7,372 nucleotides of DNA, taken from the NCBI GenBank assembly GCA_017476305.1, contig JAFVAA010000495.1, positions 1 through 7,372 on the forward strand, given 5' to 3'. Source of the stretch: Lachnospiraceae bacterium (GTDB lineage Bacteria; Bacillota; Clostridia; Lachnospirales; Lachnospiraceae). The position numbers were made by a program, and so were the translations under genes. Under the pieces are notes generated by a model. That model had not been told where the DNA came from and did not search any database. It was given only the letters and a program-made list of their open reading frames with translations. Within the stretch, counting starts at the first letter, position 1. Each line of letters opens with the position of its first letter. Positions 1-5,569 of this stretch are shown here, piece after piece.

Positions 1-893
1 ATCTGCGGATGATCAATGCGTAAAAGTTCCATGATCAGAGTCCTTCGCTTTGCTTTGAAAAACTGCTTTGCAAGGGAATAGTCATCATTCAGGAGTTTTA
101 TGATTTCCGGATCCAGAGGTTCTTCGTTGTTGAGATGGATCCGAAATTTGCTCTTTAACATCAGATCCCAGTTCCCACTTTTAAAATGCTTATAGGACAA
201 TTCATCGAAGAGCTTTACCAGGGACCAGTCATTTAACTCCAGGTTTGCTAAAATACAGTTCAATATACGGGACAGTTCTTCGCTTCCTTTCCAGAACTCC
301 TGATCGGACAGCATGCTTTTATAGCGCATATCATGTTCGATTTCATGCCAGCCTTCAAAAAAGACAGTACGAAACTGCAGTTCGAAGGTGGTGTCGATCG
401 GGAAACTCCAAGGTTCCTTTTTATAAAGCTTAAAATATTCCATAGGAAGACGGAAGACCCCGTTTGTTTTTGTGGCTTTGAATTCATTGATTTTAAAACG
501 GGCACGTGCCCAGTCTCCCAAAAGCTGAAATGTAGATTCCATGATTTCCCTGCCGATGCTGATGTCGTCAAAATAATAAAGGACGACACGAAGTCCGATA
601 AGATCCTGGATCTTTTTCGGATTTTCAGGAGTGCCGTATTTTCCACGCTGCAATTTTTTAGCGATGGAATTCGGAGATTTCACCCTTGAAAAAATCCGAA
701 AATATAAACCGCAGGAATTAAAAATATCCCGGATATCATCCCGTAAAAGTTCGCATAGTTCTGTGAGCTTGACAAAATCAATTTCGTCCTGCAGCTGCTG
801 TTCCAAAACATCTATTTCATAGGAAGGTGTGATCACTTCCATAGCTTCCATGTTCTGTACCGGCAGGTCTTCGTTCCTTTCCATTTTTTTCAT
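1..893 (-). CDS. RelA/SpoT-domain nucleotide pyrophosphokinase-like protein, C-terminus cut by window edge
   Basis: Read on the minus strand from ATG 893-891, with a purine-rich ribosome binding site (GGGGGGAG, 898-905) just upstream. The frame stays open for 297 codons and leaves the window without a stop. The RelA/SpoT synthetase fold is recognisable. An ATP-side motif RVKSPNSIAKKL lies at residues 70-81, and a metal-site motif IQDLIGLRVV at 95-104 has Asp97. A second metal motif FELQFRT (170-176) has Glu171, followed by WHEIEHDMRYK (182-192). The family makes (p)ppGpp or related nucleotides, and some toxic members pyrophosphorylate tRNA. There is no HD hydrolase domain before the synthetase and no TGS domain is visible, so it is a stand-alone type. 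It is already longer than the usual 210-260 aa small synthetases because of a helical C-terminal extension. The usual NGYRSLH G-loop reads NGVFRLP (144-150), so the guanine-stacking Tyr is missing. The fold is secure; substrate and activity are not. Confidence 0.85.
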   Translation of the reverse strand, partial: MKKMERNEDLPVQNMEAMEVITPSYEIDVLEQQLQDEIDFVKLTELCELLRDDIRDIFNSCGLYFRIFSRVKSPNSIAKKLQRGKYGTPENPKKIQDLIGLRVVLYYFDDISIGREIMESTFQLLGDWARARFKINEFKATKTNGVFRLPMEYFKLYKKEPWSFPIDTTFELQFRTVFFEGWHEIEHDMRYKSMLSDQEFWKGSEELSRILNCILANLELNDWSLVKLFDELSYKHFKSGNWDLMLKSKFRIHLNNEEPLDPEIIKLLNDDYSLAKQFFKAKRRTLIMELLRIDHPQ

Positions 894-934
894 AGGCTCC
901 CCCCTCTGCTTAAATGTGATTTTATCATATTTAT

Positions 935-1020
935 TGCGCACGTTTTCTGCGCATAACACAAATTTGCTGTTTCTGCAAATTTGCATGATAAAGCCGTTTA
1001 CGGCTTTATTTTATCATAAA
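935..1020. repeat. Three-hairpin repeat unit, copy 1
   Basis: This 86-bp unit folds into three successive hairpins. H1 is TGCGCA, a 7-nt loop, TGCGCA (935-953). H2 is AAATTTGC, a 7-nt loop, GCAAATTT (960-982). H3 pairs ATGATAAA with TTTATCAT and GCCGT with ACGGC (985-1017), with a short T-rich bulge on the 3' side. A second unit follows 88 bp on. A tail-like fragment (ATTTTATCATA, 919-929) just before it may be the remnant of a third unit. The unit lies between the divergent RelA/SpoT-like and YcxB-like genes and encodes no protein. Confidence 0.85.
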
Positions 1021-1022
1021 AA

Positions 1023-1108
1023 TGTCCACGCCTATTGGACATAACAGAAAATTGCTGGTTTTGCAAATTTGCATGATAAAGTCGCTTGCGACTTTATTTT
1101 ATCATAAA
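1023..1108. repeat. Three-hairpin repeat unit, copy 2
   Basis: This second 86-bp unit is aligned without gaps to 935-1020. There are 16 differences. Eight of them form four fully compensated base pairs: 937-951 and 938-950 against 1025-1039 and 1026-1038 in H1, and 994-1003 and 997-1000 against 1082-1091 and 1085-1088 in H3. Seven of the rest fall in loops or the linker. Only one breaks a pair (A1051 opposite A1067 in H2). H1 is TGTCCA/TGGACA at 1023-1041, H2 is at 1048-1070 and H3 at 1073-1105. The pattern indicates that the fold, not the primary sequence, is kept. Confidence 0.85.
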
Positions 1109-1124
1109 TGAGCCGAAAGGTATA

Positions 1125-1153
1125 TTGTTTTTTTTTACAGTTTTGGATATAAT
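1125..1153 (+). promoter_or_regulatory. Sigma-A-type promoter of the ycxB-like-tsaE-tsaB-rimI operon
   Basis: The -35 is TTGTTT (1125-1130) and the -10 is a perfect TATAAT (1148-1153), separated by 17 bp. A run of nine T (1128-1136) overlaps the -35 and enters the spacer. Transcription should begin near 1159-1161. It is the only good promoter before the four-gene operon. Confidence 0.75.
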
Positions 1154-1158
1154 AGGCA

Positions 1159-1267
1159 GTGGGTTAAAGCCCACACATGCATGTAAGCTTTCGTGATGTC
1201 GGCACCGGATGCTTGGAGCCTGACTGGAAAGTAACGTATTACTTAAATGTTTATATGGAGGAAGCGT
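1159..1267 (+). promoter_or_regulatory. Structured 5' leader of the operon, class not recognised
   Basis: The leader has about 105 nt between the predicted start point and the first start codon. It can form GTGGG/CCCAC (1159-1174), then GTCGGC pairing with GCC-T-GAC around an inner CC/GG helix (1198-1224), then AGTAA/TTACT around a CGTA loop (1230-1243). The SD GGAGGA (1257-1262) follows the last hairpin. The apical loop at 1207-1214 contains GCTT, which could pair with AAGC at 1185-1188. I see no T-box, TPP, cobalamin, SAM or other consensus. It may be a cis-regulatory element or merely a stable untranslated leader. Confidence 0.4.
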
Positions 1268-1834
1268 ATGCGTAAGATGAATTTTAGTATAAAATTAAAG
1301 GCAAAGGATTTGTACATATATACACTGCATCATACTTATTTCAGTTTTTCGGGAGTTTTTAGTTTGCTGATCAGTTTGGGGAGTTTTCTCTTTTTCCTTT
1401 TGAATCTCGGAAAAGTGGAGACATCGACCTTGTTTGTGCTTCTTTTGGTGGCACTTTTGTTTCCTGTGATCCAGCCGATTCTTCTGTATTTCAAGTGCAG
1501 GAAGCAGGTTCGGAAAAGCAAAGATATCAATGATGTGCTTTCCTATACACTGACGGAAGATAAAATCGAGATTCGTCAGGGAGAGAACAGTGTGGAGGTT
1601 CCCTGGTATGAGATCAGAAAGGCGGTATATTTAAAAAGTGCCATCTATCTTTATATGTCACCGGTCAGAGCGTTCATTTTTCCGAAGGACGAGTGTGGAG
1701 GGCAGTTTGCCGACATTGTTCAGCTGGTGAAGGAAGGTATGGAAAGATATAAGGATTACGAACCGGAACCTGAGGTGCAGGAAGAAAAGAGAGAAAGTGG
1801 AGAAAAGAATGACGGAGAAAATATGGACGAGTGA
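1268..1834 (+). CDS. YcxB-like two-TM membrane protein
   Basis: This is a 188-residue protein. The start ATG 1268 was chosen because GGAGGA (1257-1262) sits 5 nt upstream; an in-frame ATG at 1247 lies before that site. Residues about 28-47 and 53-76 are two hydrophobic helices linked by a short loop. The part after them (about 88-160) resembles the YcxB-like C-terminal domain: a SYTLTEDKIEI strand, an aromatic-rich VPWYEIRKAVYLKSAIYLY stretch, then AFIFPKDE. The final 25 residues are highly charged and mostly acidic. Function is unknown for this family. It is the first gene of the operon and its last 26 bp overlap tsaE, so its translation probably feeds that of tsaE. The family call rests on pattern resemblance only. 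Confidence 0.75.
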   Translation: MRKMNFSIKLKAKDLYIYTLHHTYFSFSGVFSLLISLGSFLFFLLNLGKVETSTLFVLLLVALLFPVIQPILLYFKCRKQVRKSKDINDVLSYTLTEDKIEIRQGENSVEVPWYEIRKAVYLKSAIYLYMSPVRAFIFPKDECGGQFADIVQLVKEGMERYKDYEPEPEVQEEKRESGEKNDGENMDE

Positions 1835-2249
1835 TTCGGAACAGGAGACGTTTGCTCTCGGGGCATCTCTCGGGGAGAAGTGCAAAGGGGGAGAAATTTT
1901 TTTGCTGGATGGAGATCTGGGGGTGGGAAAGACTGTATTTTCAAAGGGACTTGGAAAGGGGCTGGGAGTGGCAGAGCCGATTTCAAGTCCTACCTTTACG
2001 ATTGTCAGCATTTATGAGAGCGGAAGGCTTCCGTTTTATCACTTTGATGTTTACCGCATTTCTGATATCGAAGAAATGGATGAGATCGGTTATGAGGATT
2101 ATTTTTATGGAAATGGTGTTTGCCTGATAGAATGGGCGGATCTGATTCGTGAAATTCTGCCGGAAGGCTGTATTTCCGTAAAAATAGAAAAGGATTTAGA
2201 AAGAGGATTTGATTTTCGCAGGATTCGGATTTTGGGAGGAGAGCTATGA
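1809..2249 (+). CDS. tsaE: tRNA threonylcarbamoyladenosine biosynthesis ATPase TsaE
   Basis: TsaE is the P-loop ATPase that binds the TsaB-TsaD dimer and drives its catalytic cycle in t6A37 formation in the cytoplasm. The 146-residue product has Walker A GDLGVGKT (35-42), SPTFT (60-64), HFDVYR (78-83) and the Walker B-like VCLIEWAD (104-111), all family hallmarks in the usual order. The length is normal for TsaE. ATG 1809 is preferred, with GGAG at 1799-1802; a GTG at 1797 in the same frame would add four residues but has a poorer site. The gene starts inside the 3' end of the YcxB-like gene. It ends in an ATGA overlap with tsaB, so the three are very probably translationally coupled. Confidence 0.95.
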   Translation: MTEKIWTSDSEQETFALGASLGEKCKGGEIFLLDGDLGVGKTVFSKGLGKGLGVAEPISSPTFTIVSIYESGRLPFYHFDVYRISDIEEMDEIGYEDYFYGNGVCLIEWADLIREILPEGCISVKIEKDLERGFDFRRIRILGGEL

Positions 2250-2959
2250 AAATTTTAGGGATGGACAGTTCAGGGCTGGTGGCATCGGCTGCAGTTCTCG
2301 TGGATGATACGGTGGTTTCAGAGTTTACGGTTAATAATAAGAAAACACATTCCCAGACCTTGCTTCCGATGATCGATCAGGTGATAAAAATGTCCGGGAT
2401 AGAAAAGGGAGAACTGGATGCAGTAGCAGTGGCGGCGGGACCGGGTTCCTTTACGGGACTTCGGATTGGCTCCTCCACGGCAAAGGGGATTGCCTATGTT
2501 CTGGGAAAACCGGTGATCGCGGTACCGACACTGGAGGGACTTGCCTATCGGCTGGCAGGGACAGAAGGGCTTGTCTGTCCGATGATGGATGCCCGAAGAA
2601 ATCAGGTGTATACCGGATTATATCAGTTGGATGAGGGACGGCTCACGGTCTGCATTCCGCAGGAAGCAGCAGACATTATGGAAATTCTTTCGGCTGTCAA
2701 TGAGACCGGGAAACGGGTGATTTTTTTAGGAGACGGAGTGTCTGTGCAGGAAGAGACGATTCGCAGGGAGGTGAAGGTTTCCTATACATTTGCACCGGCA
2801 CATTTGAACAGGCAGAGTGCTGCGGCGATTGCAGTTTTGGGAGCAGCTTACTATTCCGAGGGAAGGATAGAGGATGCGATGACACACAGACCGGTCTATT
2901 TGAGAAAATCACAGGCAGAACGGGAGCGGAGCGAAAAGCGGAAAGAGGGAATCGGATAA
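2246..2959 (+). CDS. tsaB: tRNA threonylcarbamoyladenosine biosynthesis protein TsaB
   Basis: TsaB is the ASKHA-fold partner of TsaD; it has no transferase active site of its own and serves as the dimer scaffold. The 237-residue product begins MKILGMDSSG, matching the family's N-terminal beta-strand. It has THSQTLLPMI (34-43), the signature GPGSFTGLRIG (65-75), MMDARR (113-118) and the C-terminal YLRKSQAER (218-226). Length and motif order are normal. GGGAGGA (2234-2240) serves the ATG that overlaps the tsaE stop. The C-terminus after 226 is a short charged tail. rimI follows 11 bp later, as in many Firmicutes. Confidence 0.95.
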   Translation: MKILGMDSSGLVASAAVLVDDTVVSEFTVNNKKTHSQTLLPMIDQVIKMSGIEKGELDAVAVAAGPGSFTGLRIGSSTAKGIAYVLGKPVIAVPTLEGLAYRLAGTEGLVCPMMDARRNQVYTGLYQLDEGRLTVCIPQEAADIMEILSAVNETGKRVIFLGDGVSVQEETIRREVKVSYTFAPAHLNRQSAAAIAVLGAAYYSEGRIEDAMTHRPVYLRKSQAERERSEKRKEGIG

Positions 2960-2970
2960 AGGGGTTTGCT

Positions 2971-3423
2971 ATGGAAAAGTCTGAAATAAAAATACGGCGG
3001 ATGAATGAGGAGGATCTGGCGCAGGTCCTTTCTTTGGAAAATGCCTGTTTTTCAAAACCGTGGAGTGAGAAAAGTTTTTTGGATGCATTGCATTCGGAGC
3101 AGACGTTATATCTGGTGGCAGAGGCTGCGGGAGCTGTGATTGGATATTGCGGATTCTTTTTTTCATTTGAGTCTGCAGATTTATGCAATATGCTGGTGGA
3201 GGAGAAAATGCGGAAAAACGGCATTGGGAGAAAGCTGTTAGAAGAAGCATTTCTTCTCTTGGGAAAAAGGCAGATAGAAAAGGTCATATTAGAGGTTCGT
3301 GCATCAAATGCTTCTGCGATTCATCTGTACGAAATGCTTGGGTTTGAAAAAATTGGCATCCGAAAAAGATATTATTCCGAACCTGTGGAAGATGCGCTTC
3401 TGATGAAGAAATGCATCCAATGA
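2971..3423 (+). CDS. rimI: Ribosomal protein S18-alanine N-acetyltransferase-type GNAT (RimI)
   Basis: The 150-residue GNAT-fold acetyltransferase has the acetyl-CoA loop RKNGIG at 81-86. The RimI C-terminal pattern follows: LEVRASNASAIHLYEMLGF (107-125), then IRKRYY and EDALLMK. Glu108 and Tyr120 align with the catalytic Glu and Tyr known from the Salmonella enzyme. The family acetylates the N-terminus of S18, though Firmicute members may have broader targets. AAAGGGG (2958-2964) overlaps the tsaB stop and sits 6 nt before ATG 2971. Its place after tsaB is a widely conserved arrangement with no proven direct role in t6A synthesis. It is the last gene of the first operon; a 215-bp gap follows. 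Confidence 0.9.
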   Translation: MEKSEIKIRRMNEEDLAQVLSLENACFSKPWSEKSFLDALHSEQTLYLVAEAAGAVIGYCGFFFSFESADLCNMLVEEKMRKNGIGRKLLEEAFLLLGKRQIEKVILEVRASNASAIHLYEMLGFEKIGIRKRYYSEPVEDALLMKKCIQ

Positions 3424-3430
3424 TTTCCAC

Positions 3431-3459
3431 TATACAGGAAGGATGGAACAAGGTATACT
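3431..3459 (+). promoter_or_regulatory. Possible weak promoter upstream of the small CxxC gene
   Basis: TATACA (3431-3436, four of six to the -35 consensus) and TATACT (3454-3459) are separated by 17 bp. It would start transcription about 170 bp before the small gene, with the inverted repeat at 3487-3532 in the leader. The -35 is weak and the region is AT-rich, so this could be chance. Confidence 0.3.
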
Positions 3460-3486
3460 ATATTTAGAACATCAAAAGAAAATCAT

Positions 3487-3532
3487 TATTTTTTTCAGAA
3501 GAAAGAAAAGGTTCTGTTTTCTGAAAAAAATA
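3487..3532. repeat. 14-bp perfect AT-rich inverted repeat in the rimI-CxxC gap
   Basis: TATTTTTTTCAGAA (3487-3500) is the exact reverse complement of 3519-3532, with an 18-nt purine-rich loop between. A second TTCTG (3512-3516) in the loop could compete for the CAGAA arm. On the plus strand no T-run follows the stem, so it is a poor terminator for rimI. The A/T composition would be equally odd for a minus-strand one. Role unknown. Confidence 0.6.
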
Positions 3533-3638
3533 GAGGTTTTCAAGAAGATGCTTCAGTTTGATTAAATGATGTCAGGGCAGGAAATCACAGGTGAATGGAA
3601 ACACAGTTCCCTGCATCTTTTAAGAGAGGAGGAGAATG

Positions 3639-3860
3639 ATGCAGGAAACGAAAGAAATATTTTGTAATCAATGCGGGAAAAAATTAAAGGTAGAAAATGA
3701 TATTTTAAAAGAAGATGCTTTTGAGGCAAAAAAGCAATGGGGATATTTTTCGCAGAAGGATGCGGTTTTGCATTCCTTTGTACTCTGTGAAGAATGCTAT
3801 GATGAGATGATTTCCCGTTTTGCGATCCCGGTGGAGATTACAGAAGTCACAGAATTGTAG
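3639..3860 (+). CDS. Small two-CxxC (zinc-ribbon-like) protein, function unknown
   Basis: This is a 73-residue protein with CNQC (Cys9, Cys12) and CEEC (Cys50, Cys53) placed as in a zinc ribbon, with a charged helical stretch between the knuckles. There is no signal peptide or TM segment, so it is probably cytosolic. ATG 3639 lies 6 nt after AGGAGG (3627-3632); the adjacent in-frame ATG 3636 is only 3 nt away and adds one residue. I do not recognise a named family. It stands alone between the rimI operon and the rnz promoter. The strong SD and two intact CxxC pairs support it as real. A metal-binding regulator or a structural partner are both possible. Confidence 0.75.
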   Translation: MQETKEIFCNQCGKKLKVENDILKEDAFEAKKQWGYFSQKDAVLHSFVLCEECYDEMISRFAIPVEITEVTEL

Positions 3861-3889
3861 TTGGAAAAATAATAAAGTTATGATATACT
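3861..3889 (+). promoter_or_regulatory. Extended -10 promoter of the rnz-tsaD gene group
   Basis: The -35 is TTGGAA (3861-3866), followed by 17 bp and then TATACT (3884-3889) preceded by TGA, giving the TGn extended -10. It starts directly after the TAG of the small CxxC gene. The predicted start point (about 3895-3897) falls inside the left arm of the inverted repeat at 3891-3942. Confidence 0.75.
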
Positions 3890-3890
3890 G

Positions 3891-3942
3891 AATAGTGATG
3901 TGGACATATCCTTTTTGTGCCGATGTGTCATACATCACTATT
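3891..3942. promoter_or_regulatory. 11-bp perfect inverted repeat over the predicted rnz start point
   Basis: AATAGTGATGT (3891-3901) is the exact reverse complement of 3932-3942. Inside it GACA (3903-3906) faces TGTC (3926-3929), extending the stem across a small internal loop. The left arm begins 2 bp after the -10 box. It may act as an operator, as a leader hairpin, or as a terminator for the small gene upstream, because TTTTGCTTT (3941-3949) follows the right arm. The sequence alone does not decide. Confidence 0.55.
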
Positions 3943-3965
3943 TTGCTTTAAGGAAAGGTTTTTAT

Positions 3966-4883
3966 ATGTTAGATGTTTGTTTATTGGGAACGAGTGGCAT
4001 GATGCCGCTGCCGGGCAGGTGGCTCACGGCACTCATGACCCGTTTTGCGGGGAGCAGTCTTTTGATTGATTGCGGTGAGGGGACGCAGGTGGCGATCAGG
4101 GAAAAGGGCTGGAGCGTGAATCCGATTGATACCATTTGCTTTACGCATTTTCATGGCGACCATATCAGTGGTTTGCCGGGACTGTTGCTTTCTATGGGAA
4201 ATTCGGACAGGAAAGAGCCTGTGACACTGATTGGTCCAAAGGGGCTTGAAAAGGTGGTGAACAGTCTTCGCGTCATAGCGCCAGGATTGCCGTTTCCGTT
4301 AAAGTTCATAGAACTGACGAAAGCGGAAGAGGTCTTAGAGCTTCAGGGCTATCATCTGACGGCGTTTCGGGTGCAGCATAATGTGACATGCTATGGTTAT
4401 ACTCTGGAAATTCCCAGAGGCGGGAAATTTTACATAGAAAAGGCGAAGGAAAATGAAGTACCGATGATGTTCTGGAACCGTCTGCAGCATGGAGAGACCA
4501 TAGAGGCCGGGGGAAGGGTGTATACGCCGGATATGGTGATTGGGGAGCCGAGAACCGGAATTAAGCTGACGTATTGCACGGATACCAGACCAGTGAAAAG
4601 CATCGTTGCCCATGCAAGGAATTCAGACCTTTTTATTTGTGAAGGAATGTATGGGGAGGAAGAGGATCAGGGAAAGGCAGAGGAAAAAAAGCATATGACG
4701 TTTTTAGAGGCTGCCACGGTAGCGAAGGAGGCAGAGGTGAAGGAAATGTGGCTGACACATTACAGTCCGTCACTGCTCCGGCCATCTGCTTATATGAGGC
4801 CTGTGAAAAGGATTTTTCCGAATGCATTTCCGGGAAAGGATGGAAAAAGCTGTACTCTGGTATATCCGGAGGATGAGGAATAA
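3966..4883 (+). CDS. rnz: Ribonuclease Z (short form), tRNA 3' endonuclease
   Basis: RNase Z is a zinc-dependent metallo-beta-lactamase-fold enzyme that cuts pre-tRNAs after the discriminator base when no CCA is encoded. The 305-residue product starts MLDVCLLGTSG, then LLIDCGEGTQ (32-41) and the metal motif HFHGDH (61-66). Further ligands are His138 in VQHNV, Asp206 in TDTRP, His243 in KHMT and His265 in LTHYSP. The exosite-side segment (about 156-207, EKAKENEVP to GIKLTYCTDTRP) follows the family pattern but reads MMFWNRLQHGE where canonical enzymes have a Gly-Pro-rich turn. ATG 3966 is chosen for AAGGAAAGG 7 nt upstream; an in-frame GTG at 3900 lies within the leader palindrome. The two tRNA-Ser genes about 2 kb away are plausible substrates. 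Confidence 0.85.
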   Translation: MLDVCLLGTSGMMPLPGRWLTALMTRFAGSSLLIDCGEGTQVAIREKGWSVNPIDTICFTHFHGDHISGLPGLLLSMGNSDRKEPVTLIGPKGLEKVVNSLRVIAPGLPFPLKFIELTKAEEVLELQGYHLTAFRVQHNVTCYGYTLEIPRGGKFYIEKAKENEVPMMFWNRLQHGETIEAGGRVYTPDMVIGEPRTGIKLTYCTDTRPVKSIVAHARNSDLFICEGMYGEEEDQGKAEEKKHMTFLEAATVAKEAEVKEMWLTHYSPSLLRPSAYMRPVKRIFPNAFPGKDGKSCTLVYPEDEE

Positions 4884-4889
4884 AGAATG

Positions 4890-4931
4890 GGATGAAAATA
4901 TAAAACGGATGAAAATATAAAATCGGATGAA
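4890..4931. repeat. Short tandem repeat between rnz and the TM-protein gene
   Basis: GGATGAAAATATAAAA occurs twice in tandem (from 4890 and 4907, units of 17 and 18 bp), followed by a partial third GGATGAA (4925-4931). It fills most of the 80-bp gap before the next start. Copy number may vary by replication slippage. No gene or clear promoter is within it. Confidence 0.8.
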
Positions 4932-4963
4932 TCATAAGGAATTGAGAAAGGGATGTGAGAGAT

Positions 4964-5554
4964 ATGAATAGTAAAACAACAAAAATAGTGGGTGCTTTTG
5001 CTGCGATTCTGGTGGCGGCAGCTCTGATTCTGGGGGTATTTTTCATGATGAATAACAGAGGGAAAAGTACGAAAGCAGATGAGGTGGAAATTTTACAGGA
5101 AAGAGATCTGGAAAATGCCTATCCGGAAACACCGACAGAGGTAGTGAAGCTGTATTGGCGTTTTAATAAATACATGTACAATAAAAAGGCCTCCGATGAG
5201 GATCTTACCAAGCTGATGAAGCAGCTCCGGAAGCTTTATGATGAGGAGATGCTGGCAGAGGAAAAAAATTCTGAAGAAAAAATGTTAGAGACATTTAAGA
5301 AGGACAAGGAGAATCGCGGAGGCGAGACGATTGTTTCTGCTGTGGTGGAAAAATACGATTCTGTCAAAGTGGAGAAAGGGAAGGATAAGAAAAGGTATGC
5401 TACGGTCGTCGTTGCAGTACATACGAAAAAGAGCGGAAAGTCTTCGACTTTTTTTGAGAGCTTTATGTGTAGAAGGGATGAAAATAAAAGATGGAAGATT
5501 TTAGGCTGGAAGTCCGCTACGCAGCAGGATGCGATCGATGCGGGAGTACAGTAG
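4964..5554 (+). CDS. Single-TM, probably extracytoplasmic protein of unknown function
   Basis: This is a 196-residue protein. A short basic N-terminus is followed by one hydrophobic helix (about 8-28) without a lipobox Cys, so it is likely a membrane-anchored protein with its domain outside. Residues 58-120 are highly charged and helical (LYWRFNKYMY, then a Lys/Glu-rich segment). Residues about 125-185 form beta-strand-like stretches ending ESFMCRRDENKRWKILGW, reminiscent of NTF2-like folds, though this is only a visual impression. ATG 4964 is preferred over in-frame GTG 4955, which would sit almost on the AAAGGG site (4947-4952); the spacing from that site to 4964 is a little long. It lies between rnz and tsaD, with 15 bp to tsaD, so it should be co-transcribed. 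I do not recognise a named function. Confidence 0.8.
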   Translation: MNSKTTKIVGAFAAILVAAALILGVFFMMNNRGKSTKADEVEILQERDLENAYPETPTEVVKLYWRFNKYMYNKKASDEDLTKLMKQLRKLYDEEMLAEEKNSEEKMLETFKKDKENRGGETIVSAVVEKYDSVKVEKGKDKKRYATVVVAVHTKKSGKSSTFFESFMCRRDENKRWKILGWKSATQQDAIDAGVQ

Positions 5555-5569
5555 GCGGGAGTAAGTAAG

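Noticed and set aside
333..689. Plus-strand open frame of 118 codons inside the RelA/SpoT-like gene, plus a minus-strand frame at 260-646
   Set aside because: Both lie within the continuous minus-strand synthetase frame, whose motifs are clear. They show no SD or recognisable motif.
829..1044. Plus-strand frame of 71 codons running into the hairpin repeats
   Set aside because: It overlaps the start of the minus-strand gene and the repeat units, and has no ribosome binding site.
935..1108. CRISPR array
   Set aside because: There are only two units, each 86 bp and self-complementary in three places, with a 2-bp junction instead of unique spacers.
1159..1267. T-box or other known riboswitch
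   Set aside because: There is no T-box sequence, no terminator/antiterminator pair with a T-run before the gene, and no consensus core of a known class.
2697..3287. Long minus-strand frame over tsaB/rimI (also 1658-2011, 4633-5046 and 6204-6602)
   Set aside because: Each is antisense to a gene with full family motifs. Their Pro/Ser/Phe-rich translations are typical of antisense to Glu/Gly/Lys-rich genes.
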